DNA of 64,000 bases, taken from contig NZ_JARXYR010000002.1 of NCBI RefSeq assembly GCF_029893635.1, positions 2,331,001 through 2,395,000 of the forward strand, in the 5' to 3' direction. This stretch comes from Variovorax sp. TBS-050B (GTDB taxonomy: Bacteria; Pseudomonadota; Gammaproteobacteria; Burkholderiales; Burkholderiaceae_C). A program made the translations under genes and the position numbers. Positions 35,784-45,300 of the stretch are shown here, piece after piece. Within the stretch, counting starts at the first letter, position 1. Every line of letters starts with the position of its first letter. The notes beneath the pieces are model-generated. The model had not been told where the DNA came from, did no database searches, and was given only the letters and a program-made list of their open reading frames with translations.

Positions 35784-37570
35784 GGCCGCGGGCGTCGTCG
35801 CAGGCGGCGCGGCCGGCCGGCAGCGCCCGCAGCGCGCCGCGCCAGCGTCCGCGTGCCCGCCCGGGCGTGGACCGGGTGCTGCGCGAGGTCTTCGGCCACC
35901 GGCAGCTGCGTCCCGGCCAGCGCCACGTGATCGACCGCGTGGTGGCCGGCGAATCGACGCTCGCGGTGATGCCCACGGGCGCGGGCAAGTCGCTCTGCTA
36001 CCAGGTGCCGGCGGTGCTGGCCGGCGGCCGCACGGTGGTGGTCTCGCCGCTGATCGCGCTCATGAAGGACCAGTGCGAGAAGCTCGACGCGCTCGGCGTG
36101 CGCGCCGTGCAGTTGAACAGCCAGTGCAGCGCCGACGAGATCGCCGCCGCCGAAGCCGCCATCACGGACGGCAGCGCGCGGGTGATCTTCAGCACGCCCG
36201 AGCGGCTCGCCGATGCCGGCTTCGTCAAGCTGCTGCAGCAGCGGCCGGTGTCGCTGCTGGTGGTGGACGAGGCGCACTGCATCTCGCAGTGGGGGCACGA
36301 CTTCCGGCCCGCTTTCCTCGAAATCGGCGCCGCGCTGCGCGCGCTGGGCCAGCCGGTGGTGCTGGCGCTCACCGCCACCGCGAACGACGAGGTGGCCGCG
36401 GAGATCATGGAAAGGCTCGGCATCCCGCGCGCCGGCCTGGTCGACACCGGCGCCTACCGGCCGAACCTGCACTATGCCGTCGAGCCCTTCCTGCGCGAGG
36501 AAGACAAGCTGCAGCGCGCGCTCGCGCTGGTGGCGGGCCTGCAGGGCAGCGGCATCGTCTACACCGCGACGGTGAAGGCGGCCGAGGCGCTGTTCGCCGC
36601 GCTCGCGGACGCGGGCGAATCGGCGGGCCTCTACCACGGCCGCCAGCGCGCGGCCGACCGGCGCGACGCGCAGGACCGCTTCATGGCCGGCGAACTGCGC
36701 GTGATGGTCGCGACCAACGCCTTCGGCATGGGCATCGACAAGCCGGACATCCGCTTCGTGCTGCACTACCAGATGCCGTCGAGCCTCGACGCCTACTACC
36801 AGGAGTCGGGCCGCGCCGGCCGCGACGGCGAGCGCGCCGACTGCGTGCTGCTGTACCTGCGCCGCGACAAGGCGGTGCAGCAGTTCTTCCTGGCGGGCTG
36901 GCTGCCCGAACTGGCGGAACTGCGCGCACTGCAGCAGCTTCTGTCGGCCGCGCCCGAGACGCGCTGGGAGCCCGCCGAGCTGCCGCAGCGCGCACGCCTG
37001 CCGCGCGGCAAGCTGCGCGTGCTGCTGAACCTGCTCGCGCAGGCGCGGCTGCTCGCCCGCGACGACGAAGGCCGGCTGCGCTGGGGTCGCAAGCCGCCGC
37101 TCGACGATGCGGGGCTCGAGGCGCTGCTCGGCACGCACCGCGAGAAGCGCGAGCAGGAGCGCGCGGCGCTGGAACGCATGACCTTCTACGCGAGCACCGG
37201 CATGTGCCGCTGGCAGGTGCTGCTCGCCGGCCTCGGCAGCGAAGACGAGATCGCGCAGCGCTGCGGCGCTTGCGACAACTGCGTGCGCCTGGCGAAGCAC
37301 GAGCGCGAGCAGCAGCAGCAACAGCCGACCGCCGCGGAAGCCGGTGCCGCGCCGTCGCCCGAGGCCGCGAAGGCGGCCGCCCCGCGCACCGCCTTCGCGC
37401 GCGGCGCCGCGGTGCGCGTGCCGCGCTACGGCGTGGGCAGCGTGTCCAGCGCCGATGCGGTCTCGGTCACGATCGAATTCGCCGACGGCAGCGAGCGCTG
37501 CTTCCATCCCGAGTTCGTGCGTCCCGTGGTGGCGCGCCGGGCGCGGCGAGCGGCCGCGGCGCCCGGGTGA
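35780..37570 (+). CDS. recQ: RecQ-type ATP-dependent DNA helicase with nonstandard C-terminus
   Basis: Superfamily 2 helicase of 596 residues. Walker A is MPTGAGKSLCYQ, the DEAH box is VVDEAHCISQWGHDFRP (with the RecQ aromatic loop), and motif VI is QESGRAGRDG. A zinc-binding segment ends in CGACDNC. Instead of a winged helix plus HRDC, the C-terminus is a Gln/Ala-rich linker and a small beta module (VRVPRYGVGSV, then VTIEFADGSERCF) resembling the Tudor-like ends of UvrD/PcrA. ATG 35780 overlaps the upstream stop. The function would be fork restart or recombination repair. Confidence 0.88.
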   Translation: MRPRASSQAARPAGSARSAPRQRPRARPGVDRVLREVFGHRQLRPGQRHVIDRVVAGESTLAVMPTGAGKSLCYQVPAVLAGGRTVVVSPLIALMKDQCEKLDALGVRAVQLNSQCSADEIAAAEAAITDGSARVIFSTPERLADAGFVKLLQQRPVSLLVVDEAHCISQWGHDFRPAFLEIGAALRALGQPVVLALTATANDEVAAEIMERLGIPRAGLVDTGAYRPNLHYAVEPFLREEDKLQRALALVAGLQGSGIVYTATVKAAEALFAALADAGESAGLYHGRQRAADRRDAQDRFMAGELRVMVATNAFGMGIDKPDIRFVLHYQMPSSLDAYYQESGRAGRDGERADCVLLYLRRDKAVQQFFLAGWLPELAELRALQQLLSAAPETRWEPAELPQRARLPRGKLRVLLNLLAQARLLARDDEGRLRWGRKPPLDDAGLEALLGTHREKREQERAALERMTFYASTGMCRWQVLLAGLGSEDEIAQRCGACDNCVRLAKHEREQQQQQPTAAEAGAAPSPEAAKAAAPRTAFARGAAVRVPRYGVGSVSSADAVSVTIEFADGSERCFHPEFVRPVVARRARRAAAAPG

Positions 37571-37580
37571 GAATCGAGGC

Positions 37581-38900
37581 ATGCGCCTTCCACATCCCGC
37601 ACGCTTCCCCTTCGCAGTTTCCTGCAGGCTTTCGCTGATGGCGGCGGCCGCGGCCGTGTTCCTCGCCGGCTGCGCGTCCGATCCCGCGGCGACGCCTTCG
37701 CCCAAGCCGCCGCCCGCGGCCGTGCCGACGGTGCGGCCGGCCGCGCCCGCGCCCGCGGCGCAGGACGCCGCCGCCGTCGAACAGCGCTTCGCGGCCTGGG
37801 TGGCGGACTTCCGCGCCAGCGCGCGCGCCGCTGGCATCGCCGAGGCCACGCTGCAGAGCGCGTTCGCCGGCGTGCAGTACCTGCCGCGCGTGGTCGAGCT
37901 CGACCGCGCCCAGCCGGAGTTCACGCGCACCGTGTGGGAGTACCTCGACAACACCGTCACGCCGCAGCGCGTGGCCGCGGGCCAGGAGCGGCTGCAGCAG
38001 GTGCGCGCCGAAGCCGATGCCGCCGCCGCGCGCTACGGCGTGCCGCCCGCCGTGGTGGTCGCCATCTGGGGCATGGAAAGCAACTACGGCGGCAATTACG
38101 GCAGCACCCCGGTGATCGATGCGCTCGCGACGCTCGGCTTCGACGGCCGGCGCGAGGACTGGGCGAAGCGCGAACTGCTCGCGGCGCTCAGGATCCTCGA
38201 GAGCGGCGACATCGCACGCGACCGCATGATCGGCTCCTGGGCCGGCGCGATGGGGCAGACGCAGTTCCTGCCTTCGAACTTCCTCGCCTATGCGGTCGAT
38301 GCCGACGGCGACGGCCGGCGCGACATCTGGGGCAGCATGGCCGACGTCGTGGCCTCGACCGCCAACTTCCTCGCGCGCTCGGGCTGGCAGGCCGGCCAGC
38401 CCTGGGGCGTGGAGGTCCGGCTGCCCGCTGGCTTCGACCTCGGCCGCGCCGACATGGCGGTGCGCCAGTCCGCGGCGCAATGGGCGGCGGAGGGCGTGAC
38501 GGCCGTCGACGGCCAGCCGCTGCCGGCCCTGGCCGACGGCGCCATCCTGCTGCCCGCGGGCGCACGCGGCCCGGCCTTTCTGGTGGGGCCGAACTTCCGC
38601 ACCATCCTGCGCTACAACAACTCGACCAACTACGCGCTCGCGGTGGGCCTGCTGTCGCAGCGCCTCGGCGGCGGACCGGGGGTGCAGGCCGCATGGCCGC
38701 GCGAGCTCGCGGCGCTCTCGCGCAGCCAGACGGTCGAGTTGCAGACCGCGCTGAGCCAGCGCGGCTTCGCGGCCGGCGCGGCCGACGGCATCATGGGGCC
38801 GGCCACGCGCGATGCGCTGCGCCGCTACCAGCGCAGCGTCGGCCTGCCCGCCGACGGCTATCCGAGCCTGGACCTGCTGCAGCGGCTGCAGCAGCCCTGA
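37581..38900 (+). CDS. mltB: membrane-bound lytic murein transglycosylase B
   Basis: Peptidoglycan-cleaving lipoprotein of 439 residues. The signal sequence ends in the lipobox LAGC (Cys near 24), followed by a Pro/Ala-rich linker, the catalytic domain with glutamate in WGMESNYGG and the matching QTQFLPSNF and DGDGRRDIW segments, and a C-terminal peptidoglycan-binding module (LQTALSQRGF, DGIMGPATRDALRRYQ). Ten bases after recQ. It is the second lytic transglycosylase in the window and is intact, unlike the Slt gene at 16588. Confidence 0.93.
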   Translation: MRLPHPARFPFAVSCRLSLMAAAAAVFLAGCASDPAATPSPKPPPAAVPTVRPAAPAPAAQDAAAVEQRFAAWVADFRASARAAGIAEATLQSAFAGVQYLPRVVELDRAQPEFTRTVWEYLDNTVTPQRVAAGQERLQQVRAEADAAAARYGVPPAVVVAIWGMESNYGGNYGSTPVIDALATLGFDGRREDWAKRELLAALRILESGDIARDRMIGSWAGAMGQTQFLPSNFLAYAVDADGDGRRDIWGSMADVVASTANFLARSGWQAGQPWGVEVRLPAGFDLGRADMAVRQSAAQWAAEGVTAVDGQPLPALADGAILLPAGARGPAFLVGPNFRTILRYNNSTNYALAVGLLSQRLGGGPGVQAAWPRELAALSRSQTVELQTALSQRGFAAGAADGIMGPATRDALRRYQRSVGLPADGYPSLDLLQRLQQP

Positions 38901-38905
38901 AGCCG

Positions 38906-39017
38906 CGGACCCGGCACACGGGTCCGTTAAACTGGCCCCGGGTGCGAGGCCGGGGAGGGCCTCGCAGGTTCATGCGCTGGTCGGGCCGCCACGCAGTTCC
39001 GTCACGCCTGTTTCCCC
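38906..39017 (+). promoter_or_regulatory. structured leader RNA candidate before Na+/H+ antiporter
   Basis: The 117 bases between mltB and the antiporter can fold into three stems: 38907-38913 with 38919-38925 (GGACCCG/CGGGTCC), 38943-38951 with 38958-38966 (TGCGAGGCC/GGCCTCGCA, perfect, loop GGGGAG), and a weaker one around TGCG-N-CGCA at 38973-38994. The GGGG loop can pair with the CCCC just before the ATG (39014-39017), and no Shine-Dalgarno sequence is visible. Bacterial cation exporters are often controlled by Li+ or Na+ riboswitches; whether this is one needs a covariance-model search. Confidence 0.45.
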
Positions 39018-40277
39018 ATGCAAGAGCCCACCATCCAGTACGTCGCCGCGGCCCTGTTCGCCATCGCGCTCATCCACACCTTCGCCGCCAAGCAGTTCGA
39101 GCGGCTGTCGCACCGCTTTCCCCGCCACGCCGGCCTGTTCCATCTGCTCGGCGAGGTCGAGGTCGTCTTCGGCTTCTGGGCCATCGTGCTCGTGCTCGCG
39201 ATGGCGCTGCTCGTCGGCGGCCAGGAGGCGCTCGGCTATGCCGAATCGCGCAACTACACCGAGCCGCTGTTCGTCTTCGTCGTCATGGTGGTGGCGGCCT
39301 CGCGGCCGGTGCTCGCCACCGTGATGTCGGGCGTGAACACCATCGCGCGGCTGGTGCCGCTGCCCACGCCGATGGCGACCGCATGGCTCGGCCTGGCGGC
39401 GGTGCCGCTGCTCGGCTCGCTCGTCACCGAGCCCGCGGCCATGACCATCGCCGCGCTGATGCTGGCGCCGCAGATCTTCCGGCCGCAGGTGCCCGAGGCG
39501 GTGAAGTACTTCGCGCTCGGCGTGCTGTTCGTCAATGTGTCGATCGGCGGCACGCTCACCTCGTATGCCGCGCCGCCGGTGCTGATGGTGGCCACGACCT
39601 GGCAGTGGGACAGCGCCTTCATGCTCGCCACCTTCGGCTGGAAGGCCGCGGTGGCCGTGGTCGTCAACGCCACCGTCGCCACCTTCGTGCTGCGCCGGCA
39701 CCTGCCCGCCGCGTCGGCGGCGGCAGGCCACGCGACCGGGGCGCCCGTGCCGGCCACGGTGGCGGCCACGCACCTGGTGCTGCTCGCGGGCATCGTGCTC
39801 TTCGCGCACCATCCGGTGGCCTTTCTCGGCCTGTTCCTGATGTTCCTCGGCTTCACCCAGGCCTACGAGCGCCACCAGAGCCCGCTGATCATCAAGGAGG
39901 CGCTGCTCGTGGGCTTCTTCCTGGCCGGCCTCGTGGTGCTGGGCGGCATGCAGCGCTGGTGGCTGGAGCCGGTCGTCTCGGGCCTGGAGCCGCTCGCCCT
40001 GTTCTTCGGCGCGCTCGGGCTGACGGCGATCACCGACAACGCCGCGCTCACCTACCTCGGCTCGCTGATCGCGAACATCTCCGACCAATCCAAGTACATG
40101 CTCGTCGCGGGCGCGGTGGCCGGCGGCGGCCTGACCGTGATCGCCAACGCGCCGAACCCCGCGGGCGTGGCGCTGCTCAAGCGCGGCTTCTCCGACGAGA
40201 CCATCGGCGCGGGCGGCCTGCTGCTCGGCGCGCTCGGCCCGACGATCGTGGCCGCCGCGGCCTTCATGCTGCTGTAG
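39018..40277 (+). CDS. putative Na+/H+ antiporter
   Basis: Polytopic inner membrane protein of 419 residues with about eleven hydrophobic helices. It fits a family annotated as putative Na+/H+ antiporters; candidate ion-binding residues are the Glu in GSLVTEPAAMTI and the Asp/Asn in AITDNAALTYLG, both inside helices, and a NAPNPAGVALL segment near the end. Ion and direction of transport are inferred. The first ATG (39018) follows a CCCC rather than a ribosome-binding site and lies behind a structured leader. Its end overlaps the convergent EamA gene by 14 bases. Confidence 0.82.
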   Translation: MQEPTIQYVAAALFAIALIHTFAAKQFERLSHRFPRHAGLFHLLGEVEVVFGFWAIVLVLAMALLVGGQEALGYAESRNYTEPLFVFVVMVVAASRPVLATVMSGVNTIARLVPLPTPMATAWLGLAAVPLLGSLVTEPAAMTIAALMLAPQIFRPQVPEAVKYFALGVLFVNVSIGGTLTSYAAPPVLMVATTWQWDSAFMLATFGWKAAVAVVVNATVATFVLRRHLPAASAAAGHATGAPVPATVAATHLVLLAGIVLFAHHPVAFLGLFLMFLGFTQAYERHQSPLIIKEALLVGFFLAGLVVLGGMQRWWLEPVVSGLEPLALFFGALGLTAITDNAALTYLGSLIANISDQSKYMLVAGAVAGGGLTVIANAPNPAGVALLKRGFSDETIGAGGLLLGALGPTIVAAAAFMLL

Positions 40278-41235
40278 CGCCGCAAGCCTTGGCGCCGTGG
40301 CGGCCCGGTGCGGCGGCGACTGTCGCGGTGCCGCGGTTCACCGCGGTGTGAAGCAGCAGCGCCCCCACCACCATCGCCATGCCGGCCGCCTCGTTGGCCG
40401 AGGGCAGCTTGCCGAGCGCCATGCCCATCAGCAGCGCAGAGACCGGCACGAAGTTCAGGAAGGCCGTGCCGGTCACCGCGCCGAGGGTGCGCACGCCGTA
40501 GTTGAAGGCCAGCACGCACAGCGCCGAAGGCACCAGACCGACGAAGAGGAGGGCATGCCAGGTGAGGCGCAGCCCTTCGGCGCTCGGCGCATGGCTGACG
40601 CCGAAGGCGTTGGCGAGCAGTGCGGCGGCCAGCAGCAGCGGCCACGCGGCGAGCACCGTGAGCGCCGAGTATTCGAGCACGTCGAGTCCCGGCAGGCGCG
40701 CCGCGCCGCGCGTGTACCAGATCCATCCGAGGGTGCCGACGAAGGCGATGGCATCGCCCGCGAGCGCGCCGGTGCCGGCCGCGGCGGGCGCGCCGAAAAG
40801 CAGGCCCGACACCATCGCCACCCCCGCGAGCGCAATCGCCGTCGCCAGCAGCCCGAGCCGCGCGGGCCGCACGCCGTCGACCGCCCAGCGCACGAGCTGC
40901 GTGGTCATCGGCGTGGTGGCGACGATCACCGCGCCGTGCGAAGGCACCGAGTGCGCGAGCCCGACGAACAGCAGCACGCTGAAGACGCCGAAGCCCGCAC
41001 CGCCGCGCAGCGCGAGCGGCCCCGCATGCAGCCGCAACTTGCGCCACGGCCCCGCGCCGCGCGGCAGCAGCAGCGCGGCGAACAGCAGCGCCGACACGCT
41101 GTAGCGGATGAAGGTGAGCCAGACCGGCCCGACCTGCGGCAGCACAGCCTTGCCGACCAGGAACATGGAACCCCAGCCGGCGGTGGCGAAGAGCAGCGCG
41201 GCGATGCCGAGCGGACGTGGATGCGTGTGGGACAT
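40264..41235 (-). CDS. EamA/DMT-family transporter
   Basis: Ten-helix drug/metabolite transporter of 323 residues made of two EamA repeats. The first begins GIAALLFATAGWGSMFLVGKA, the second GDAIAFVGTLGWIWYT; PLLAAALL-type helices alternate regularly. Members usually export amino acids or small metabolites. ATG 41235 starts just before the first helix; the open frame extends into the divergent LysR region. Divergent from the LysR gene at 41378 across 142 bases, so that regulator probably controls it. Confidence 0.88.
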   Translation of the reverse strand: MSHTHPRPLGIAALLFATAGWGSMFLVGKAVLPQVGPVWLTFIRYSVSALLFAALLLPRGAGPWRKLRLHAGPLALRGGAGFGVFSVLLFVGLAHSVPSHGAVIVATTPMTTQLVRWAVDGVRPARLGLLATAIALAGVAMVSGLLFGAPAAAGTGALAGDAIAFVGTLGWIWYTRGAARLPGLDVLEYSALTVLAAWPLLLAAALLANAFGVSHAPSAEGLRLTWHALLFVGLVPSALCVLAFNYGVRTLGAVTGTAFLNFVPVSALLMGMALGKLPSANEAAGMAMVVGALLLHTAVNRGTATVAAAPGRHGAKACGATAA

Positions 41236-41377
41236 GGTGCTTGAAGCCTCTCGCGTGGAATCAGTCGATGGCTCGAAGCATCGACCTTCGTGCGGCGCGA
41301 GGCCATTCGCTTCTTTGGACAGGGGGCTCCGAAAAAGCGAACGGACGGAATCCACCCGCGCGCCCACAATCCGCGGC

Positions 41378-42247
41378 ATGGAGCTCTACCAACTCAAGAC
41401 CTTCGTCGCGATCGCGAAGGAGGGCAGCCTCACGCGCGCGGCCGAGCGCGTGTTCACCAGCGCGCCGGCCGTCAGCGCGCAGCTCAAGGCGCTCGAGGAC
41501 GAACTCGGCGTCAAGCTCTTCGAACGCACGCCCCGCGGCATGGTGCTCACCCCGGCCGGCCGCAGCCTGCGCGAAGAGGCCGAGCGCACGCTCGACTCGG
41601 CCATGCGCATGCGCTCCGCCGCCGAGCAGATCCGCGGCGCGGCGCAGGGCGTGGTGCGCTTCGGCACCGTGGTCGACCCGGTGGCGCTGCGGCTCGGCGA
41701 CGTGCTGGTCAAGCTGGCCGAGCGGCATCCGCAGGTCACGCTGCAGCTGCGCCAGGGCCTGTCGTACGAGACGCTCGCGGCCGTGCAGCACGGCGAGCTC
41801 AACTGCGCCTATGCCCTCAGCGACGACGAGGAGGTCGACGGCCTCGAACTGCGCCGCCTCGTGCCGGTGGAACTCGTGGTCGCGCTGCCCGCACCGGTCT
41901 CGCGGCCCGGCCTCACGCTCGAAGAACTCACGCAGATGCCCTGGGTGGGAACGCCGCCCTCGTGCATCCTGCGCACCCACCTCGAAAAGCTGTTCGCGGG
42001 CGCAGGCCGCCCCTACCGGCAGGGCCGCACCGCCGACAACGAGAGCGCCATCCGTAGCATGGTCGCCAGCGGCATGGGCGCCGGCCTGATGCGGCTCGAC
42101 CAGGCCGAACAGGGACGGCGCAACGGCGAGCTCGCCATCTGGGAAGGCTGGCGTTCGCGCACCTGGCTGTGCTGGCTCGCGGGGGAGGGGCGGCACGCGG
42201 CGGCGGTGGATGCGGTGCGCGGCGCGGTGCTGGAAGCCTGGGCCTGA
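41378..42247 (+). CDS. LysR-type transcription regulator
   Basis: Regulator of 289 residues with the winged helix at 2-60 (LYQLKTFVAIAKEGSLTRAAE, then SAPAVSAQLKALEDELGV) and an effector domain opening with VVRFGTVVDP. The recognition region SAPAVSAQ differs slightly from the usual TQPAVS. It is divergent from the EamA exporter, the classic LysR-target layout. The 1627-residue ligase follows 60 bases downstream on the same strand, so readthrough control of that gene is also possible. Confidence 0.9.
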   Translation: MELYQLKTFVAIAKEGSLTRAAERVFTSAPAVSAQLKALEDELGVKLFERTPRGMVLTPAGRSLREEAERTLDSAMRMRSAAEQIRGAAQGVVRFGTVVDPVALRLGDVLVKLAERHPQVTLQLRQGLSYETLAAVQHGELNCAYALSDDEEVDGLELRRLVPVELVVALPAPVSRPGLTLEELTQMPWVGTPPSCILRTHLEKLFAGAGRPYRQGRTADNESAIRSMVASGMGAGLMRLDQAEQGRRNGELAIWEGWRSRTWLCWLAGEGRHAAAVDAVRGAVLEAWA

Positions 42248-42307
42248 GCGCGAGGCGGGCGCGCACGACTTGCGGAGTCGGCGCGGCCTGTCATCATTCG
42301 CGCCTGC

Positions 42308-45300
42308 ATGAGCCAAGAACTTACATTTCCCGCGGAACTGCTCGCGCGCGCACGGCGGGTCCTGACCGCTACGGACGGTGCCCTCCCGACTGCCGCCGCC
42401 ACCCACGAGGCGGGCTGCGTGGTCCTCATCGCGCTGGGCGACGGCACCAGCCGCGCACGTGTCGTCTGCGGCCGCGGGTCCGGCGCCGAGGAAGCCTGGC
42501 GCGCCGCCTGCGACGCGGCGATGGCACTGGCGAAGCGCATCGGCATGCAGCCCGTGCGCCTGCGCGCGGAACTGGTCGACCGGGTGGAGCCGATGACCTG
42601 GGGCGCGCTCAAGGCGCGGCTCGCGCGCACCAAGCGCAACTACTTCCACCTCGGCGTGTCCTTCGATGTGCGCTTCGAGACCGCGCTGCTCGCGCAGGAG
42701 ATCAACGGCAGCGCGATCTTCTACAACGGCACCGTCGACCATGCCGAGCCGAACGCGGGCAACCTGGGCCTGCATGCGAAGCGGCGTTTCGGCCGCGAGA
42801 TCGGGTTTCCGGCCGATGACGCGGCGCCCGTGTGGTGCTTCACCACCCGCGCCGCCTATGCGGATGCCGAGGGCGCCTGGCCGATCACGCCCGAGGGGCA
42901 GGCCGCGGGCTACCGCGTGCTTGCGGACTGGGGCGCACCGCAGGTGCGTGGCCTCGTCGACAGCGCGAGCGACTACCTCGCGGCGCAGGTCAAGCCCACG
43001 GGCGAGTTCCATTACGGCTGGTTTCCCTGCTTCGACCGCCCGATTCCGACCTACAACACGCTGCGCCATGTGAGTTCGACCTATGCGCTGCTCGAAGCCT
43101 GGGAACTGACGCGCAGCGACGGCCAGAAGGCGGCGATCGACCGCTCGCTCGCCTTCGTGGCCGAGCGCCTGATCCGCGAGGCGACGCTCGCCGACGGCAC
43201 GCGCGCCGCCTACCTGCTCGATGTCGGCAACGAGATCAAGCTCGGCGGCAATGCGGTGTGTCTGCTGGCCTTCGTCAAATACACCGAGCTCACGGACGAC
43301 CGCCGGTACCTGCCGCTGCTGGAGCGGCTCGCGCTCGGCATCCGCGCGATGCAGGACCCGGCGAGCGGCCGCTTCGTGCACGTGCTGAATCACCCGGCGC
43401 TCGACGTGAAGAGCGCCTTCCGCGTCATCTACTACGACGGCGAAGCGGCCTTCGGCCTGATGCGCCTGTACGGCCTCACGCGCGATCCCCGCTGGCTCGC
43501 GGTGGTCGAGAAGGCCTTCGAGCACTTCATCGCCGCGAAGCACTGGCAGGCGCACGACCACTGGCTGAGCTACTGCGTGAACGAGCTCACGCGCTGGCGG
43601 CCCGAGACGCGCTACTACGAGTTTGGACTGCAGAACGTGGCGGGCTACCTCGACTTCGTGCTCGAGCGCATCACCACCTTCCCGACGCTGCTCGAGTTGA
43701 TGATGGCCGCGCGCGAGATGCTGGTGCGGCTCGAAGCCGACCCGGCGCTGCGCGTGCTGCTCGACGGCTTCGACCGCGCCAAGTTCGACCGCGCACTCGA
43801 ACACCGCGCGCGCTACCTCGCCAACGGGTACTTCTGGCCGGAGCTCGCGATGTTCTTCCGCCACCCCGACCGCATCACGGGGTCGTTCTTCATCAAGCAT
43901 CACAGCTTCCGCGTGCGCATCGACGACGTGGAGCACTACCTCTCGGGGTATGTCGCGTACCTCAAGTTCCTGCAGGGCGGGAAGGACGCGCCCGGCGACC
44001 GCATCGCAGCGTCGGCGACGCCGAAGGCCGCTGCCGCGCCGCTGCTGGCGCGCGACGCGGGGCCGGTGGTCGCCTGGGGCGGCGACGTGAACCTCGGCCG
44101 CCGGCAGCACTACCGCACCGAGGAACTGGGCCTGCCTGCCGTGCTCGGCGGCGTGCCGGTGCTCGCCGAGGCGGATCTGCGCATCGTCAATCTCGAATGC
44201 GTGGTCGCCACCGTCGGCGCACAGGGCGTCGAGAAGGGCGAGGCCACGCCCTACTACTACCGTGCGCGGCCCGAGATGCTGCGCGTCCTGGCCGAGGCCC
44301 GCATTGAGGTGGTCGCCACCGCCAACAACCACAGCGGCGACTACGGTGTCGAGGCGTTGATGGAGCAGGCACGGCTGCTCGATGCCGCCGGCATCGGCCA
44401 CTCCGGCACCGGCGCCACGCTCGACGACGCGCTCAGGCCGGTCCTGCGCCGCGTGGGTGCGCTCAACGTAGCGCTGTTCGCGATCGACGCGACCCAGCCG
44501 CACTTCGCCGCCACGCAGACCGCCGGCGGCAGCGCGTACCTGTCGCTCTCGGCGCCGTCGGCATGGTTCGATGTCCTCGCGCCGCGCATCGCCGCCGTGC
44601 GCGACCGGGCGCACGTGGTGCTGGTGGCCGTGCACTGGGGCCGGAACCAGGAACCCGCGCCCGGCGGCGAGGAGATCGCCGTCGGCCACGCCATCATCGA
44701 AGCCGGCGCCGACGCGGTGCTGGGCGCGTCCGCGCACATGCTGCAGGGCGTCGAAATCCACCAGGGGCGGCCGATCGTCCACGACGCCGGCGACTTCCTG
44801 TTCGATGCGGTCCAGCGCGACGACGACGAAGGCGGCGTGTTCTCGCTGCAGCTCGGCGAGGAAGGCGTCCGGCGCGTGATGTTCACGCCCATCGGCACCG
44901 GCTTCGGACAGACGGTGCAGCTCGAAGGCGAGCGCGGCATCGCCGCGGCGCGCCGCTTCATGCAGAAATCCGCGGACCTCGGTTCGAGCTTCACCATGGC
45001 GCCAGGCGGCCAGTGCGTGCTCGATCTGCAGCCGCCGCCGCGCGCGCCGCGGACGCTGCCGCCCGTGCCCGAGGCGGCGCTCCGCCCCGATGCGATCCAG
45101 CCCGTCGTGATGCCGCGCGACGAATGGCAGGTGGATGCCGTGCCGCCCGACGCGCGGCTCCCGGCGCCAGTCGCATTGGGTCCGCTTCGCCTGCTCGGCC
45201 TGCGCGCCACGCCGGATGCCGTCGTGGGCCGGCGGCTGCTGTTCGTCGAGACCTTCTGGCAGATCGATGCGCCGGTCGACACCGACTGGCGGCTCGACAT

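Noticed and set aside
41261..44782. Open frame of 1173 codons on the minus strand
   Set aside because: It is antisense to the LysR gene and the large ligase, has Arg/Ala/His-rich low-complexity composition and no recognisable domain; a GC-rich shadow.
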